From NCBI GenBank assembly GCA_964437415.1, contig CAYTGN010000019.1, positions 14,435 to 78,434 on the forward strand: a stretch of DNA of 64,000 nt, given 5' to 3'. Position numbers and translations under genes: made by a program. A model generated the notes under the pieces. The model had not been told where the DNA came from and ran no database searches. It was given only the letters and a program-made list of their open reading frames with translations. The DNA comes from CADEDV01 sp964437415. GTDB taxonomy: Bacteria; Bacteroidota; Bacteroidia; Chitinophagales; Chitinophagaceae. This document shows, piece after piece, positions 8,978-18,799 of this stretch; within the stretch, counting starts at the first letter, position 1, and every line of letters begins with the position of its first letter.

Positions 8978-10399
8978 TCACTGTTTCACAGGCACCACTT
9001 CCCAGCTATCCGTCCGGAAGGGTATAACAGGCAATCCTTCTTTATTGAACAGGTTAGACATGCCTGTGTTGCTGAAAGAAAACCTCACCGCAACAGGATT
9101 GGCTACCTGCTTATTGGAGACAACGATCCTGTCCTTTTCCAATTTCACTTCGGCAGGCAAAAAATTCCGGTCTTCCCCGGCAATCAAAAACTCAGTAGCT
9201 TGTTTCTCCTCCCCTTTCAGCATAAAACCATTGGGTGCATTGTCAAAGTACAGGTTTATCTTTCCTTTACTTAGTTCCATACTTTTATACTTCGGGTTCA
9301 GGTAAACAGGTGACGGGATCGGTTTCTTATAGGTTTCAGCGAGGGCCAGGTTGGCGAGACGTAAACCAACATCCAGTTTGTTCTTAGGATGCTGGTCCTT
9401 CACATTATCAACCAGGTCGGTGATCACAACCATTCCTGTTTTAGGATAGGACAAAGAACGGGTCTGTTGTTCCATCAGCAAAGCTGCTTCGTATGTATTT
9501 TCATAGGTGTAAGGTGCAATCTGCACAAAATAGAAAGGAAAATCCTGTTCAAATTGTTTGCGCCAGGCGCCGATCATGCCGGTAAACATTTTTTCATAGG
9601 TACTGGCCCTTACCGTATTTCCTTCGCCCTGGTACCAGATGACGCCTGCAATGGTATAATTGGAAATGGGATAGATCATTGCATTGTAGATAAGCCCAGG
9701 TTTATTGGGCCGGTAGGTAACATCCCTTATTTTGGTTGCCGCTTCTTTCATCGCCGGGTCGCTGTTCAGCACTTCAACGGGCTCCCACAACTCTACCGGT
9801 GTGCCGCTCCATGCAGATTGAATAAGACCGATAGGAAAACCATTAAGCTCTGTTTGCAATTTCTTGCCGAAGAAATAACCAATGGCGCTGAACCGCCGTA
9901 GCGTTTCTTCGCTGCAGGAAACCCATTGTCCCTCGGCATGATCCTGCGGGTATTCAGCAGTTTTTTTGGCAACGGTAAAAAAACGTATTTTATCATTATT
10001 GCTTTTCGGGCCTTCGTCTTTGATATGCTGTGTGTTGCTCATTTCCATATTGGATTGACCCGAACAGACCCACACTTCACCAATCAGTATATTCTCCAGC
10101 ACAATCGTAGTAAACCGGCTTTTGATTGTTATCGTGTAGGGGCCGCCTGCTGCCGGAGTGCTGATCTTTGCTTTCCATCTTCCGCTGTTGGGCGCCTGAA
10201 CGGAATCAACAGTGGTTCTCCAGGAACAGGCAATGGTAAATCGTTCGCTGGGGTCTGACCAGCCCCACAATGTTGCCTGTGAATTTTGCTGCAACACCAT
10301 ATTGCTCGCCATGATTGGCGGCAGCCGGATGATAGCAAATAATTCTGAATTAAAGGAAGCAAAGACCAGTGTGCAACTCAGCAGGAATAACTTTTTCAT
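8978..10399 (-). CDS. Secreted sialate O-acetylesterase family protein
   Basis: 473 aa with a signal peptide (MKKLFLLSCTLVFASFNS...). The SGNH/SASA hydrolase signature is present: CSGQSNMEM with Ser116 as the likely nucleophile, and WYQGEGN near the middle. A beta-sandwich region (residues 25-105) precedes the esterase domain, as in Bacteroidota sialate or acetyl-glycan esterases. It would remove O-acetyl groups from sialic acids or other glycans, which fits the alpha-L-fucosidase at 611-1939. Exact specificity cannot be predicted. Confidence 0.88.
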   Translation of the reverse strand: MKKLFLLSCTLVFASFNSELFAIIRLPPIMASNMVLQQNSQATLWGWSDPSERFTIACSWRTTVDSVQAPNSGRWKAKISTPAAGGPYTITIKSRFTTIVLENILIGEVWVCSGQSNMEMSNTQHIKDEGPKSNNDKIRFFTVAKKTAEYPQDHAEGQWVSCSEETLRRFSAIGYFFGKKLQTELNGFPIGLIQSAWSGTPVELWEPVEVLNSDPAMKEAATKIRDVTYRPNKPGLIYNAMIYPISNYTIAGVIWYQGEGNTVRASTYEKMFTGMIGAWRKQFEQDFPFYFVQIAPYTYENTYEAALLMEQQTRSLSYPKTGMVVITDLVDNVKDQHPKNKLDVGLRLANLALAETYKKPIPSPVYLNPKYKSMELSKGKINLYFDNAPNGFMLKGEEKQATEFLIAGEDRNFLPAEVKLEKDRIVVSNKQVANPVAVRFSFSNTGMSNLFNKEGLPVIPFRTDSWEVVPVKQ

Positions 10400-10488
10400 A
10401 ATGCAGTTTTCAGTTGCCGAATTTAGTAATTCTTTAATGATAGAAATTTTAATTGACGGTAGCCTGGCTTGATGCTGCTACCAACATT

Positions 10489-10511
10489 CGGTTGCTTGGC
10501 GACCGCAACCG
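10489..10511. repeat. Inverted repeat CGGTTGC/GCAACCG
   Basis: A 7-bp perfect stem with a 9-nt loop lies 90 bp upstream of the esterase gene. It has no T-run on either side, so it is not a clear terminator. The rest of 10400-10600 holds nothing else recognisable. Confidence 0.35.
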
Positions 10512-10603
10512 GGCTGTCTTACTTAATCAATGGGCTTAAGTGCCCTAACAGACACCAACCGGAGCAGCAGTGACTGATTATTGAAAGCCATCAATGACGA
10601 AAA

Positions 10604-10635
10604 ATTGGGTCAAGCCGGGAAAGGATATAAATTTG
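10604..10635 (+). promoter_or_regulatory. Bacteroidota-type promoter
   Basis: An exact TAnnTTTG -7 box (TAAATTTG, 10628-10635) has ATTG 20 nt upstream (10604-10607), matching the TTTG-type -33 box in three of four positions. It points at the small broken ORF that starts 20 bp downstream at 10655. Confidence 0.5.
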
Positions 10636-10654
10636 CAGAAAAAATCCTATATCT

Positions 10655-10882
10655 ATGTACAATAAACCTTTTTTTCAAATCATCAATCCCACAGTTACAG
10701 CTTTTGCATCCTTCATAACACTTGCTATTGAGCAAACACATTACAATCCGGGTAAACTAGCCGATGAGGAAGCCAGACTGGTGACATTTGAATGAAATGA
10801 AACTGATGTAATTGATGTTTATCGATTGGGAAATTACAGGCAGTGCTACCAAAGAATAATGACATCTGGTTTTAGTTTTTAG
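10655..10882 (+). pseudogene. Small ORF interrupted by an in-frame TGA
   Basis: From the ATG at 10655 the frame reads MYNKPFFQIINPTVTAFASF... to TGA at 10793-10795. It then continues in the same frame for 28 more codons (NETDVIDVYRLGNYRQCYQ...) to TAG at 10880-10882. The junction FE-stop-NETD suggests a TGG-to-TGA change in a gene of about 75 codons. It has its own plausible promoter. The protein is not recognised. It is most likely a recent nonsense mutant or a sequencing error. Confidence 0.45.
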
Positions 10883-10966
10883 GGTACAAGCTATACTTTT
10901 CCTAAGAAATTGAATATGGGCCTTTCTTTCTCATATGCCCTGAAGAGGACTTGAGAAATTATGCAT

Positions 10967-10996
10967 AAAAAAAGCCCCAACTTACGCCAGGGCTTT
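10967..10996 (-). terminator. clpB terminator
   Basis: Stem AAAGCCC/GGGCTTT (10971-10977 and 10990-10996), followed on the minus strand by a run of T. It lies 20 bp beyond the clpB stop codon. Confidence 0.75.
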
Positions 10997-11016
10997 CAAA
11001 TCATAAACCATCAACC

Positions 11017-13626
11017 TTACTTCACTTTCTCCACTACTTCATTTCTAAAGACGACTGTATTATCAAACACATCCACCAGCACCAGTTTGCTCTTATCAAT
11101 ATCTCCCGCCAGTATCCGTTTGCTTAACTGGTTCACAATCTCTTTTTGTATCAGCCGCTTCAGGGGTCTTGCACCAAACTGCGGGTCAAAACCCTGCTCG
11201 GCAATGTATTCCAAAGCATACTCGCCAAACTCCAATTGTATGCCGCTTTCCGCCACTAATTTCTTCAACGCATTCAGTTGTATCTGCACAATGCCTCTTA
11301 TCTCCTTTTTCAACAGCGGCTGGAACATGATGATCTCATCCACCCTGTTCAGAAATTCAGGCCGTATCGTTTGCCGCAGCAGGTTCATCACTTCCACTTT
11401 TGCTTTTTCCGCAGCGGCTTCAATATCTTTCTCTTTCACCCCATCAAATGCATCCATAATGAGGTGGCTGCCGATATTGCTGGTCATGATGATGATGGTG
11501 TTCTTGAAATTCACCACCCGGCCTTTGTTATCGGTGAGTCTTCCGTCATCCAGCACCTGCAGCAACACATTCCACACATCGGGGTGGGCTTTTTCAATTT
11601 CATCCAGCAACACCACACTATAAGGTTTTCTCCGTACGGCTTCGGTCAGTTGCCCTCCTTCTTCATAACCCACATAACCGGGAGGAGCACCCACCAGTCT
11701 GCTCACGGTATGTTTTTCCTGGTATTCACTCATGTCAATCCGGGTCATCATACTTTCATCATCAAACAAATATTCAGCAAGGGCTTTCGCCAGTTCCGTT
11801 TTACCCACACCGGTTGTTCCCAGGAAAATGAAAGAACCGATCGGCTTTTTCGGGTCCTGCAAGCCTGCCCTGCTCCTGCGCACAGCATCAGCCACCGCCG
11901 TGATAGCTTCATCCTGCCCCACCACCCTTTCATGCAGGTGATCTTCCAGTTTCAGCAATTTCTCTTTATCGCTTTGCAGCATCTTTGTTACAGGAATGCC
12001 TGTTGCTTTAGCAATGCTTTCGGCAATATCTTCAGCATCCACTTCTTCTTTCAGCAAACGCTTTTCGCCGCTTTCTTCTATTTGTTTCGTAAGGTTAGCG
12101 ATCAGTTCTTCCTGTTCTTTTATTTTTCCGTAACGTATCTCGGCCACTTTTCCGTAATCACCTTCCCTTTCCGCCCTTTCTGCCTGCTGTTTCAGGTTCT
12201 CGATCTCCGCCTTTGCATTCTGCACCTTCTCCACCAACTCTTTTTCCTGGCTCCATTTGGCTTTGTAAGTATCCCTTGTTACAGCAAGATTCGCAATCTC
12301 GGTATTGAGTTCTTTCAGCTTTGCTTCATCATCCTCCCTTTTGATAGCTTCCCTTTCTATTTCTAATTGCCTGATCTGCCTTTCCAATGTATCCAGTTCT
12401 TCGGGCATAGAGTTCATCTCTAAGCGAAGTTTGGCTGCACTTTCATCAATCAGATCAATCGCTTTATCCGGCAGGAAGCGATCCGTTATATAACGGCTGG
12501 ATAATTCCACCGCTGCAATGATCGCTTCATCCTTGATGCGGACATGGTGGTGTGTTTCATAGCGGTCTTTCAAGCCACGCAAAATGGAAATAGCATCTTC
12601 CACATCAGGTTCATCAATCATCACCCGCTGAAAACGCCTTTCTAATGCTTTATCTTTTTCAAAAAATTTCTGGTATTCATTTAAAGTGGTTGCACCCACA
12701 GCTCTCAGATCGCCTTTGGCCAGCGCAGGTTTCAGAATATTGGCCGCATCCATAGCGCCTTCGCCGCCACCTGCGCCAACCAGCGTATGTATCTCATCAA
12801 TAAACAAAATGATCTCACCATCGCTGCCGCTTACTTCCTTCACCACGGCTTTCAGTCTTTCTTCAAATTCCCCTTTATATTTTGCCCCGGCAATGAGCAA
12901 ACCCATATCCAGCGCATAAATAATCTTTGATTTCAAATTCTCCGGTACATCGCCATTCACAATCCGGTGTGCAATGCCTTCGGCGATGGCGGTTTTACCT
13001 ACACCGGGTTCACCCACAAGGATGGGATTATTCTTTGTTCTGCGGGAAAGAATATGAAGGGTTCTTCTTATTTCTTCATCACGGCCAATGACGGGATCAA
13101 GTTTTCCCTGTCTTGCCAGTTCATTCAGGTTCTTGGCATATTTGTTCAGTGCATTGAATTCCTGTGATTGTGTTTGCGAAGTAACGGTTTCGCCTTTGCG
13201 TAATTCTTTAATAGCAGCGATCAGTCCTTTTTCGGTAAGCCCGGTATTCTTCAATAGTTTGGCCGCATCATCATTTCCCTGTACAATGGCCAGCAGCAGA
13301 TGTTCCGGCGTCACAAACTCATCGCTGAACTGCTTCATTACAGCGCCGCTTCGAAGCACCACATTGTTTGCTTCCCGGCTGATCTGCTGGGCAGGGTCAC
13401 CGGAAATTTTTGGTAGTTTGCTGATGAGTTCATCCAGTTTGCTTTCAACAAGATTAACGGTAACGTTATTCTTCTTGAGCAGATACTCAACAGGGGAATC
13501 TTGCTGTTCAAGCAACGCCTTGAGGATATGCTCCGTCCCGATATTTGGGTTTTGTGCATTAAAAGCAATCTGCTGTGCCTGCTGAAAGGCTTCGGCTGCT
13601 TTTATGGTAAAGTTTCCTAAGTTCAT
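11017..13626 (-). CDS. clpB: ATP-dependent disaggregase ClpB
   Basis: 869 aa, full length for the family. It has an N-terminal Clp_N repeat domain (1-145). The first AAA+ module has Walker A GEPGVGKT (205-212) and Walker B around ILFIDE (273-278). A coiled-coil middle domain (about 405-525, Glu/Lys/Arg-rich) separates it from the second module with Walker A GTTGVGKT (603-610). The middle domain distinguishes ClpB from ClpA and ClpC. With DnaK it rescues aggregated proteins in the cytoplasm. It is monocistronic with its own terminator. No CIRCE element is seen upstream, but a 12-bp inverted repeat is. Confidence 0.98.
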   Translation of the reverse strand: MNLGNFTIKAAEAFQQAQQIAFNAQNPNIGTEHILKALLEQQDSPVEYLLKKNNVTVNLVESKLDELISKLPKISGDPAQQISREANNVVLRSGAVMKQFSDEFVTPEHLLLAIVQGNDDAAKLLKNTGLTEKGLIAAIKELRKGETVTSQTQSQEFNALNKYAKNLNELARQGKLDPVIGRDEEIRRTLHILSRRTKNNPILVGEPGVGKTAIAEGIAHRIVNGDVPENLKSKIIYALDMGLLIAGAKYKGEFEERLKAVVKEVSGSDGEIILFIDEIHTLVGAGGGEGAMDAANILKPALAKGDLRAVGATTLNEYQKFFEKDKALERRFQRVMIDEPDVEDAISILRGLKDRYETHHHVRIKDEAIIAAVELSSRYITDRFLPDKAIDLIDESAAKLRLEMNSMPEELDTLERQIRQLEIEREAIKREDDEAKLKELNTEIANLAVTRDTYKAKWSQEKELVEKVQNAKAEIENLKQQAERAEREGDYGKVAEIRYGKIKEQEELIANLTKQIEESGEKRLLKEEVDAEDIAESIAKATGIPVTKMLQSDKEKLLKLEDHLHERVVGQDEAITAVADAVRRSRAGLQDPKKPIGSFIFLGTTGVGKTELAKALAEYLFDDESMMTRIDMSEYQEKHTVSRLVGAPPGYVGYEEGGQLTEAVRRKPYSVVLLDEIEKAHPDVWNVLLQVLDDGRLTDNKGRVVNFKNTIIIMTSNIGSHLIMDAFDGVKEKDIEAAAEKAKVEVMNLLRQTIRPEFLNRVDEIIMFQPLLKKEIRGIVQIQLNALKKLVAESGIQLEFGEYALEYIAEQGFDPQFGARPLKRLIQKEIVNQLSKRILAGDIDKSKLVLVDVFDNTVVFRNEVVEKVK

Positions 13627-13643
13627 AATAATTAATTTTATTT

Positions 13644-13689
13644 GTCAACAGACCATGGCAAATCACAGAACCTGCTTTGGTCTGTTGAC
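13644..13689. repeat. 12-bp inverted repeat upstream of clpB
   Basis: GTCAACAGACCA (13644-13655) and TGGTCTGTTGAC (13678-13689) are perfect inverted copies with a 22-nt spacer, between the divergent clpB and serine hydrolase genes. It could be an operator or an mRNA hairpin in the clpB leader. It also resembles the GTTGAC-rich simple repeats found between genes in this group, so function is uncertain. Confidence 0.45.
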
Positions 13690-13770
13690 CGTTGACTGTG
13701 GACAGAACTCAAATACGTATCCAAGGCCCCAAACCCCGAAACTATGTCATATAAAGTTAGTTTTATCTGC

Positions 13771-14796
13771 ATGAAAGTCATACCCGTAGCTGTTTTCCTG
13801 CTATTCTTTCAGCCTGCTGTTGCCCAGCCCGACTGGTCTGAGCTGAATACAGAACTGCAGGCCAAACAAAAATTACTGGGCAACAACTTTACGATAATGA
13901 TCGCCAATAAGGATAGCCTTTTGCTTAAAAAAGATATGGGCGACTTTAATGCCAAAACATTAGCCCCTATTGCCAGCAGCAGCAAATGGCTCACTGCCGC
14001 CCTTGTGATGGTGCTGGTGGATGAAGGAAAACTTTCGCTGGATGAACCCGTTGTGAAATATATTCCTGAGTTTGAAAAATATTTCAAGAACTACATTACA
14101 CTGCGTCATTGCCTCAGCCACATGACGGGCATCAGCGATGAAGGCAGTTTTTTGAAACGCTTTTTTCAGCGTAAAAAATTCAACTCGCTGGAAGAAGAAG
14201 TCAACAGTTTTGCCGCAAGGGAGATCAGGGCCAACCCCGGCACCGATTTCTGGTATGGCAATATCGGGCTCAACATAGCTGGCCGTGTGGTGGAGGTGGT
14301 GACCAAAAGGAGATTTGACCTTGTGATCAAGCAACGGCTTTTTAACCCGCTGGCAATGCGCCGCACCAGTTTCACCACCATGGATGGTTCGGTCATCAAT
14401 CCCTCCGGCGGCGCACAATCCACTGCCGAAGATTACATGAAGTTTTTACAGATGCTGCTCAACAAAGGAAAGGTTGGCGACAAACAGGTGCTGAGTGAAG
14501 AGTCTTTACAGGAACTGGTGAAACTGCAAACAGCGGATGTGCCGGTGAGATATGCTCCTGAATCAGCCAAAGGATATGGCTATGCGCAGGGCAGTTGGGT
14601 GATAGAAGAAGGAAAAGACGGCAAGGCAAATGCATTGGCCAGTCCCGGCTTGTTTGGCGCATGGCCCATGATTGATTTTTGCCGCGGCTACGCCTACCTG
14701 GTACTTGTAAAAAGCCTTTTGGGAGAAGAAAGAGCAGAAGCTCATAAAGAACTAAAGACCATCGTGGACCAGCAACTGCCTGCCAAATGCCAATGA
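13771..14796 (+). CDS. Secreted serine hydrolase, beta-lactamase/class C fold
   Basis: 341 aa from the ATG at 13771 (MKVIPVAVFLLFF...). The in-frame ATG at 13744 would put nine residues in front of the signal peptide. The SxxK motif is present (SSSKWL), as is the YxN motif (YGN, in FWYGNIGLN). The pattern LRHCLSHMTGI is typical of beta-lactamase-related penicillin-binding proteins and esterases. No reason to call it a drug-resistance enzyme: this family mostly contains D-Ala-D-Ala peptidase-like or esterase proteins. Its 3' end lies 9 bp from the convergent DUF3857 operon. Confidence 0.82.
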   Translation: MKVIPVAVFLLFFQPAVAQPDWSELNTELQAKQKLLGNNFTIMIANKDSLLLKKDMGDFNAKTLAPIASSSKWLTAALVMVLVDEGKLSLDEPVVKYIPEFEKYFKNYITLRHCLSHMTGISDEGSFLKRFFQRKKFNSLEEEVNSFAAREIRANPGTDFWYGNIGLNIAGRVVEVVTKRRFDLVIKQRLFNPLAMRRTSFTTMDGSVINPSGGAQSTAEDYMKFLQMLLNKGKVGDKQVLSEESLQELVKLQTADVPVRYAPESAKGYGYAQGSWVIEEGKDGKANALASPGLFGAWPMIDFCRGYAYLVLVKSLLGEERAEAHKELKTIVDQQLPAKCQ

Positions 14797-14805
14797 TGCC
14801 CGGGG

Positions 14806-16824
14806 TTATCTTTTCTTCAGCACTACCTGCTCGTTTTGTTTGGCCACCACCCTGTTGAAGAATTCCCGCAAAGCTTCATATTCTTCTGTGGCGAAAAGGG
14901 CCTTTTTGGTTTCGAGTCTGCATGTGATCCTGATCTCCTTATCCGATGCCCTGGTTGCCACATATTCAAAAGCGGCATCGCCCTGCTCGTTCAGTTTCAT
15001 GTTTAGTGAAGCAGGTATCTCATCTGCGGTATAGCCATCGGGAATGGTCAATGAAATAGTATAACTCTCATCAAGCTTATACGGCATTTCAACCGGGTAT
15101 CTTCTGTCTGCCGATTTGAAGGGATTGGTTTTGTAACGTCCGGACACAACGGGATGGATATAGATTATACCGGCAGGGTCTGTATTGTATGCAATATCAT
15201 AAGTGACCTCAACCGGTTCGTCCAGCAATTCACGGGAATGTATTTCCGGGTTTTCAATCTTTACTTCATTTTCATACAAAGCGGTTATCTCTTTCTTTAA
15301 TGCGTCCCTATCACCCGATTTAAGCTTTTCCCTCATTTCAACGGATTCATAATAACCATGCAGTTTAGTCACCTTACCTTTCCACTCCCCTTTTTCGTTT
15401 CCTTGCAGCAACACACGGATGTTTTCCTTTTCAGTAAGCATATCAGAACTGAGATTCAGCTTTGTTCCCTTTTCATCCACCACTCTTACAGAGCCATTGT
15501 AGCAGTCATACGGCAATTTGCCAAATCCAAGGTAAGAATGGCTGGCATCCATCATCATATCTTTCCCGTCAACCCGTGCCTGGCTAATGACATAGTTGAA
15601 GCGGCCAATGACGGGATAATTATCATACACAAAACCAAATCGCTTCCGGCTGAGGATAACAGGATCTGCATGGATGCCGGCATACCTCAGCATGGCCGTC
15701 AGCAGCAGGTTGATCTCGGCCACTCCCCCGCTTTTAGAATCAAAAACACTTTTCAATGATTTATCTATGTAAAGCTGAACATGATCCGTGCAGGTGAAAT
15801 TGTCACGGACATAAGCAAATATTTTCTTTGCCTTTTCTGTTTCTGTTGTGGCATTCTGCAAAATTGCCGGCAACAATTTGGGCAGCCAGTCAATGGCTTT
15901 TTCCAACTGCATCCCGAATTCATCCCTTTTTATCAGGCGTTGTGTAAGATCAGGCCATGTGCCCATGATTGTGGTTGGTGTCAGCGGCTCAAGGTAGGCA
16001 GCGAGCTGAAATTCCAGTTTGGCCATATAATTTTTCAGCGTCGTGGTATAGGCTTCCTCATTCAACGGGGGCACCTCTTTCATAGCCCAGCGAAATATCG
16101 AAATTCCGCAGCTGATCGTAATGCGTTCCGTTCCCAGAGATGTTCCATAACCGCCTTCCCTTTTAACCTCAACACCAAAATTCCCTGTTTTGTCCTTCCT
16201 GTCCCGTATATGAAAAGGCATACTGCCTTGTGATATCAGCATATATTTTAAAAAAGCCGGTATGGCCACGGTGTATTCACTCCAGAGAGCAGGAATTTCC
16301 CGCTGAAAATACCAGGGCTGAAGATTAAAAAGATAATCCGAAGTAAGTTTATATTCATACTCAATTACAGATCCCTCCTTCACATTGGGAAAAGTGAATT
16401 TGCGGATAACCCTGTTCTTATCAATCCTGTCTTTGAAAAGAGCCGTTTTTACATCCAGTTTGGACTGGACCACTTTCCCGTTCTCATAATTATAAGTGAC
16501 CGCCTTCAGGTCATCCAGTTTTTCTTCATTCTCACCTTCTGCATACAAGGGTATCTCAACAGTGGCATAGTCATAGCCGCTTTTTTTGAGAATATGAATC
16601 CGCTGATGACGTTTGAATTCAAGGGAAAACCATTCTTTCTGGTTTCCCTTTATCTGAGTGCTGCCGACATCTGAAATGATCACAGCTGCTGCACTGGTGT
16701 CAATATTATATTTTTCTTTTGTAAGATCTGCTGCTGAAACCTTTCCAAATTTTACAGGGCCGGGTTCCTGTGCAGAGGCAGTAAGAGTAAGAACGGCAAG
16801 AAAGATAAAATAAGGTTGTCTCAT
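14806..16824 (-). CDS. DUF3857/transglutaminase-like protein, catalytic residues replaced
   Basis: 672 aa, exported (signal peptide ending TASAQ). An N-terminal DUF3857 domain (about 45-230) precedes a transglutaminase-like domain. At the catalytic position the segment reads KSGGVAEINLLL, so Cys is Val368. The position equivalent to His is Tyr411 (RFNYVIS), while Asp426 is kept (MMDASH). By comparison with the protein at 16871-18796, which has GDCK and NHV, this copy should be inactive as a transglutaminase or protease. It is the last gene of a three-gene minus-strand operon and a close paralogue of the gene at 18800-20818. Confidence 0.8.
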   Translation of the reverse strand: MRQPYFIFLAVLTLTASAQEPGPVKFGKVSAADLTKEKYNIDTSAAAVIISDVGSTQIKGNQKEWFSLEFKRHQRIHILKKSGYDYATVEIPLYAEGENEEKLDDLKAVTYNYENGKVVQSKLDVKTALFKDRIDKNRVIRKFTFPNVKEGSVIEYEYKLTSDYLFNLQPWYFQREIPALWSEYTVAIPAFLKYMLISQGSMPFHIRDRKDKTGNFGVEVKREGGYGTSLGTERITISCGISIFRWAMKEVPPLNEEAYTTTLKNYMAKLEFQLAAYLEPLTPTTIMGTWPDLTQRLIKRDEFGMQLEKAIDWLPKLLPAILQNATTETEKAKKIFAYVRDNFTCTDHVQLYIDKSLKSVFDSKSGGVAEINLLLTAMLRYAGIHADPVILSRKRFGFVYDNYPVIGRFNYVISQARVDGKDMMMDASHSYLGFGKLPYDCYNGSVRVVDEKGTKLNLSSDMLTEKENIRVLLQGNEKGEWKGKVTKLHGYYESVEMREKLKSGDRDALKKEITALYENEVKIENPEIHSRELLDEPVEVTYDIAYNTDPAGIIYIHPVVSGRYKTNPFKSADRRYPVEMPYKLDESYTISLTIPDGYTADEIPASLNMKLNEQGDAAFEYVATRASDKEIRITCRLETKKALFATEEYEALREFFNRVVAKQNEQVVLKKR

Positions 16825-16870
16825 GTGGTTCGTATTGTTCAGAAAATCCAGTGCAGATGCACCGGGAATA

Positions 16871-18796
16871 TCAGAAAGCCTTCAGGGGTTGTTCATTCCG
16901 CACCAGCACTACCCGGTTGCGGTCGGCCTTATACACAGCATCGTAATACTTCACTAATTCCTGGTAGTCTTTAGCAGGGAAACGACCACTGTATTGCTCT
17001 ATGCTGCGATAATAGTATAATTTGTTTCCGGAAAGTTTTACCGAACAACTGTATTTGCCGTAAGGACTGCTGATGTTTACCGCCGCCGGAACAGATTCCG
17101 GTTCATAACCTTTGGGGAGTTCTATTTCTACTGAATCCACATCTTTATAGTCATAGCCCAATAAAATATCTGTCTTTCTTTCCGCGGAAGCATTCAGTTT
17201 CCGGTAAGATTTTGTCATCACATTGGGTGTAATGAATAACCGTTTACCGGTGATGCTGGCATAATTTCTCACCACAATATCCAACGACTCATGGATGACG
17301 GGTAAAGCAGACGGCTCCTCCCGGTAATTGAATCCTGCAATATCATAAGTCGGGAAATCAAGGTCTTCACTCAGCAGTTCCCTCACTTTTTCCTGTGAAA
17401 GATTATTGATAATACCATGCAGCCTGTCCTGCTGAGTGCCCCTGTACTGAGATTGTGTATTCACTTCCAGCGTTCCTTCTTCATCAAGAAGAGCTTTGAC
17501 TTTGCGAACCTGGAGATTTTCATTCACTCCATATTTTGGGGTGCGTACCATCCTGCCGCCATTCTCATCAACCAGCAGTGCATGTCTTCCTGAAGTAAAA
17601 TCACCCAGGTATCCTGCCGGCATAGTCTGGCTGGTGCATTCAAGCCACATGCTGTCTTTTTGCAGCGGCACACAAAGAATGACATGGTTAAACTGCTGCG
17701 AAGGAAAATCCTCTGTAATATAAGTGGCGTTGGCGCCTGCCCGTATCAGTGCATAGTAAGAAGGTATGCCAGCTTCCTTCAGTAAACTGTACATATAATT
17801 GGTCAGCGCTTTGCAATCTCCATAGCCTTTTGTGGCTACAAACTTTGCTTCAAAAGGCTGCCAGCCTCCAATACCCAATTGTATGCTGATGTAGCGGGTA
17901 TTTTTTTGCATATAGGCATATAAACGACTGACCTTTTCTCTTATATCACTAACACCCGAAGTAAGGCTATGCACTGTTTGTTTGACAGGATCGGGCAATT
18001 GGTCTTTCCCGATCTTCAGTGCATGTACAAATTTTCCAAAATCCTGCCAGGTGGCCATGTTACCCTTATAATCATCCATCTGGAATTCCGTTGGGCCAAG
18101 GATCACTACGGTGGAAAGTTCATGCCACATCGGAGAAAATGATTCACGGGAAATGGCCGGCATATTGCTGACCGACCAGGTGGTCATTACCTTGCTTTTA
18201 TCACGACTCACAACCGGCTCGCCTTTGTATAAAAAAGCTTTATGCCTGAAAGTATAATTTTCATTGCAGATCACCGTAAGACTGCTTTTCTCCACTGCGA
18301 GGAACTCACCACCCTGCGGGGCCCACGAAGGGAAAAACAAAGTGGCTTTGTTAACGATCTCTGAAATGTATTCTACCGTATATGGATAGACTTTGTGATA
18401 AAAGCTGTGCCGTTTAACCCTGTTATCATCTATCAGGTTAGATTCCGAAGTACCGCTGATGTCTTCTACGTCTTTCTTTTTGATCTTTTTTAATTGTTTG
18501 CCGCCGGCATCGTACAGGTAGCCATCAATGGAAGAAATATCACGATGCTTGTCATAGTATTCAGAAAAATCAGCCCATCGTTCGCCTGCCTCATTCAATA
18601 TGGTAACAGCATAACGGTTGGTGGTGATTGCCTCACGGGGACTTTTGATCTCAAATTGCAGCTCTTCCACCCTCACCACAGCGTTGGCATTCTTCAGCAG
18701 ATCTTTGGGTATCAGCCCTACGGCATAATTCTGGGATGCAGCCGAAAAAGAAAGACCTGCGATGCCCAGCAACGATAAAATTATATTTACCCTCAT
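16871..18796 (-). CDS. DUF3857/transglutaminase-like protein, catalytic residues intact
   Basis: 641 aa with a signal peptide (ends SAASQ). DUF3857 domain at about 40-230, then a transglutaminase-like domain with KGYGDCKALTNYM (Cys328), FNHVILC (His371) and MWLECTSQ (Glu386, where Asp is usual). This makes it the only member of the operon with a plausible Cys-His-acid triad. Such proteins are widespread in Bacteroidota and are thought to act in the periplasm on peptide substrates. The true reaction is unknown. It begins 3 bp after the stop of the upstream gene. Confidence 0.85.
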   Translation of the reverse strand: MRVNIILSLLGIAGLSFSAASQNYAVGLIPKDLLKNANAVVRVEELQFEIKSPREAITTNRYAVTILNEAGERWADFSEYYDKHRDISSIDGYLYDAGGKQLKKIKKKDVEDISGTSESNLIDDNRVKRHSFYHKVYPYTVEYISEIVNKATLFFPSWAPQGGEFLAVEKSSLTVICNENYTFRHKAFLYKGEPVVSRDKSKVMTTWSVSNMPAISRESFSPMWHELSTVVILGPTEFQMDDYKGNMATWQDFGKFVHALKIGKDQLPDPVKQTVHSLTSGVSDIREKVSRLYAYMQKNTRYISIQLGIGGWQPFEAKFVATKGYGDCKALTNYMYSLLKEAGIPSYYALIRAGANATYITEDFPSQQFNHVILCVPLQKDSMWLECTSQTMPAGYLGDFTSGRHALLVDENGGRMVRTPKYGVNENLQVRKVKALLDEEGTLEVNTQSQYRGTQQDRLHGIINNLSQEKVRELLSEDLDFPTYDIAGFNYREEPSALPVIHESLDIVVRNYASITGKRLFITPNVMTKSYRKLNASAERKTDILLGYDYKDVDSVEIELPKGYEPESVPAAVNISSPYGKYSCSVKLSGNKLYYYRSIEQYSGRFPAKDYQELVKYYDAVYKADRNRVVLVRNEQPLKAF

Positions 18797-18799
18797 GGT

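Noticed and set aside
11278..12366. 362-codon ORF antisense to clpB
   Set aside because: It mirrors the highly conserved clpB coding sequence, is very rich in His, Phe and Gln as typical for reverse frames, and has no independent signals.
13627..13743. CIRCE/HrcA operator upstream of clpB
   Set aside because: The inverted repeat there (GTCAACAGACCA/TGGTCTGTTGAC) does not match TTAGCACTC-N9-GAGTGCTAA.
13771..14796. Beta-lactamase as an antibiotic resistance gene
   Set aside because: SxxK and YxN motifs are shared by many esterases and peptidases of this fold. Nothing in the sequence shows resistance.
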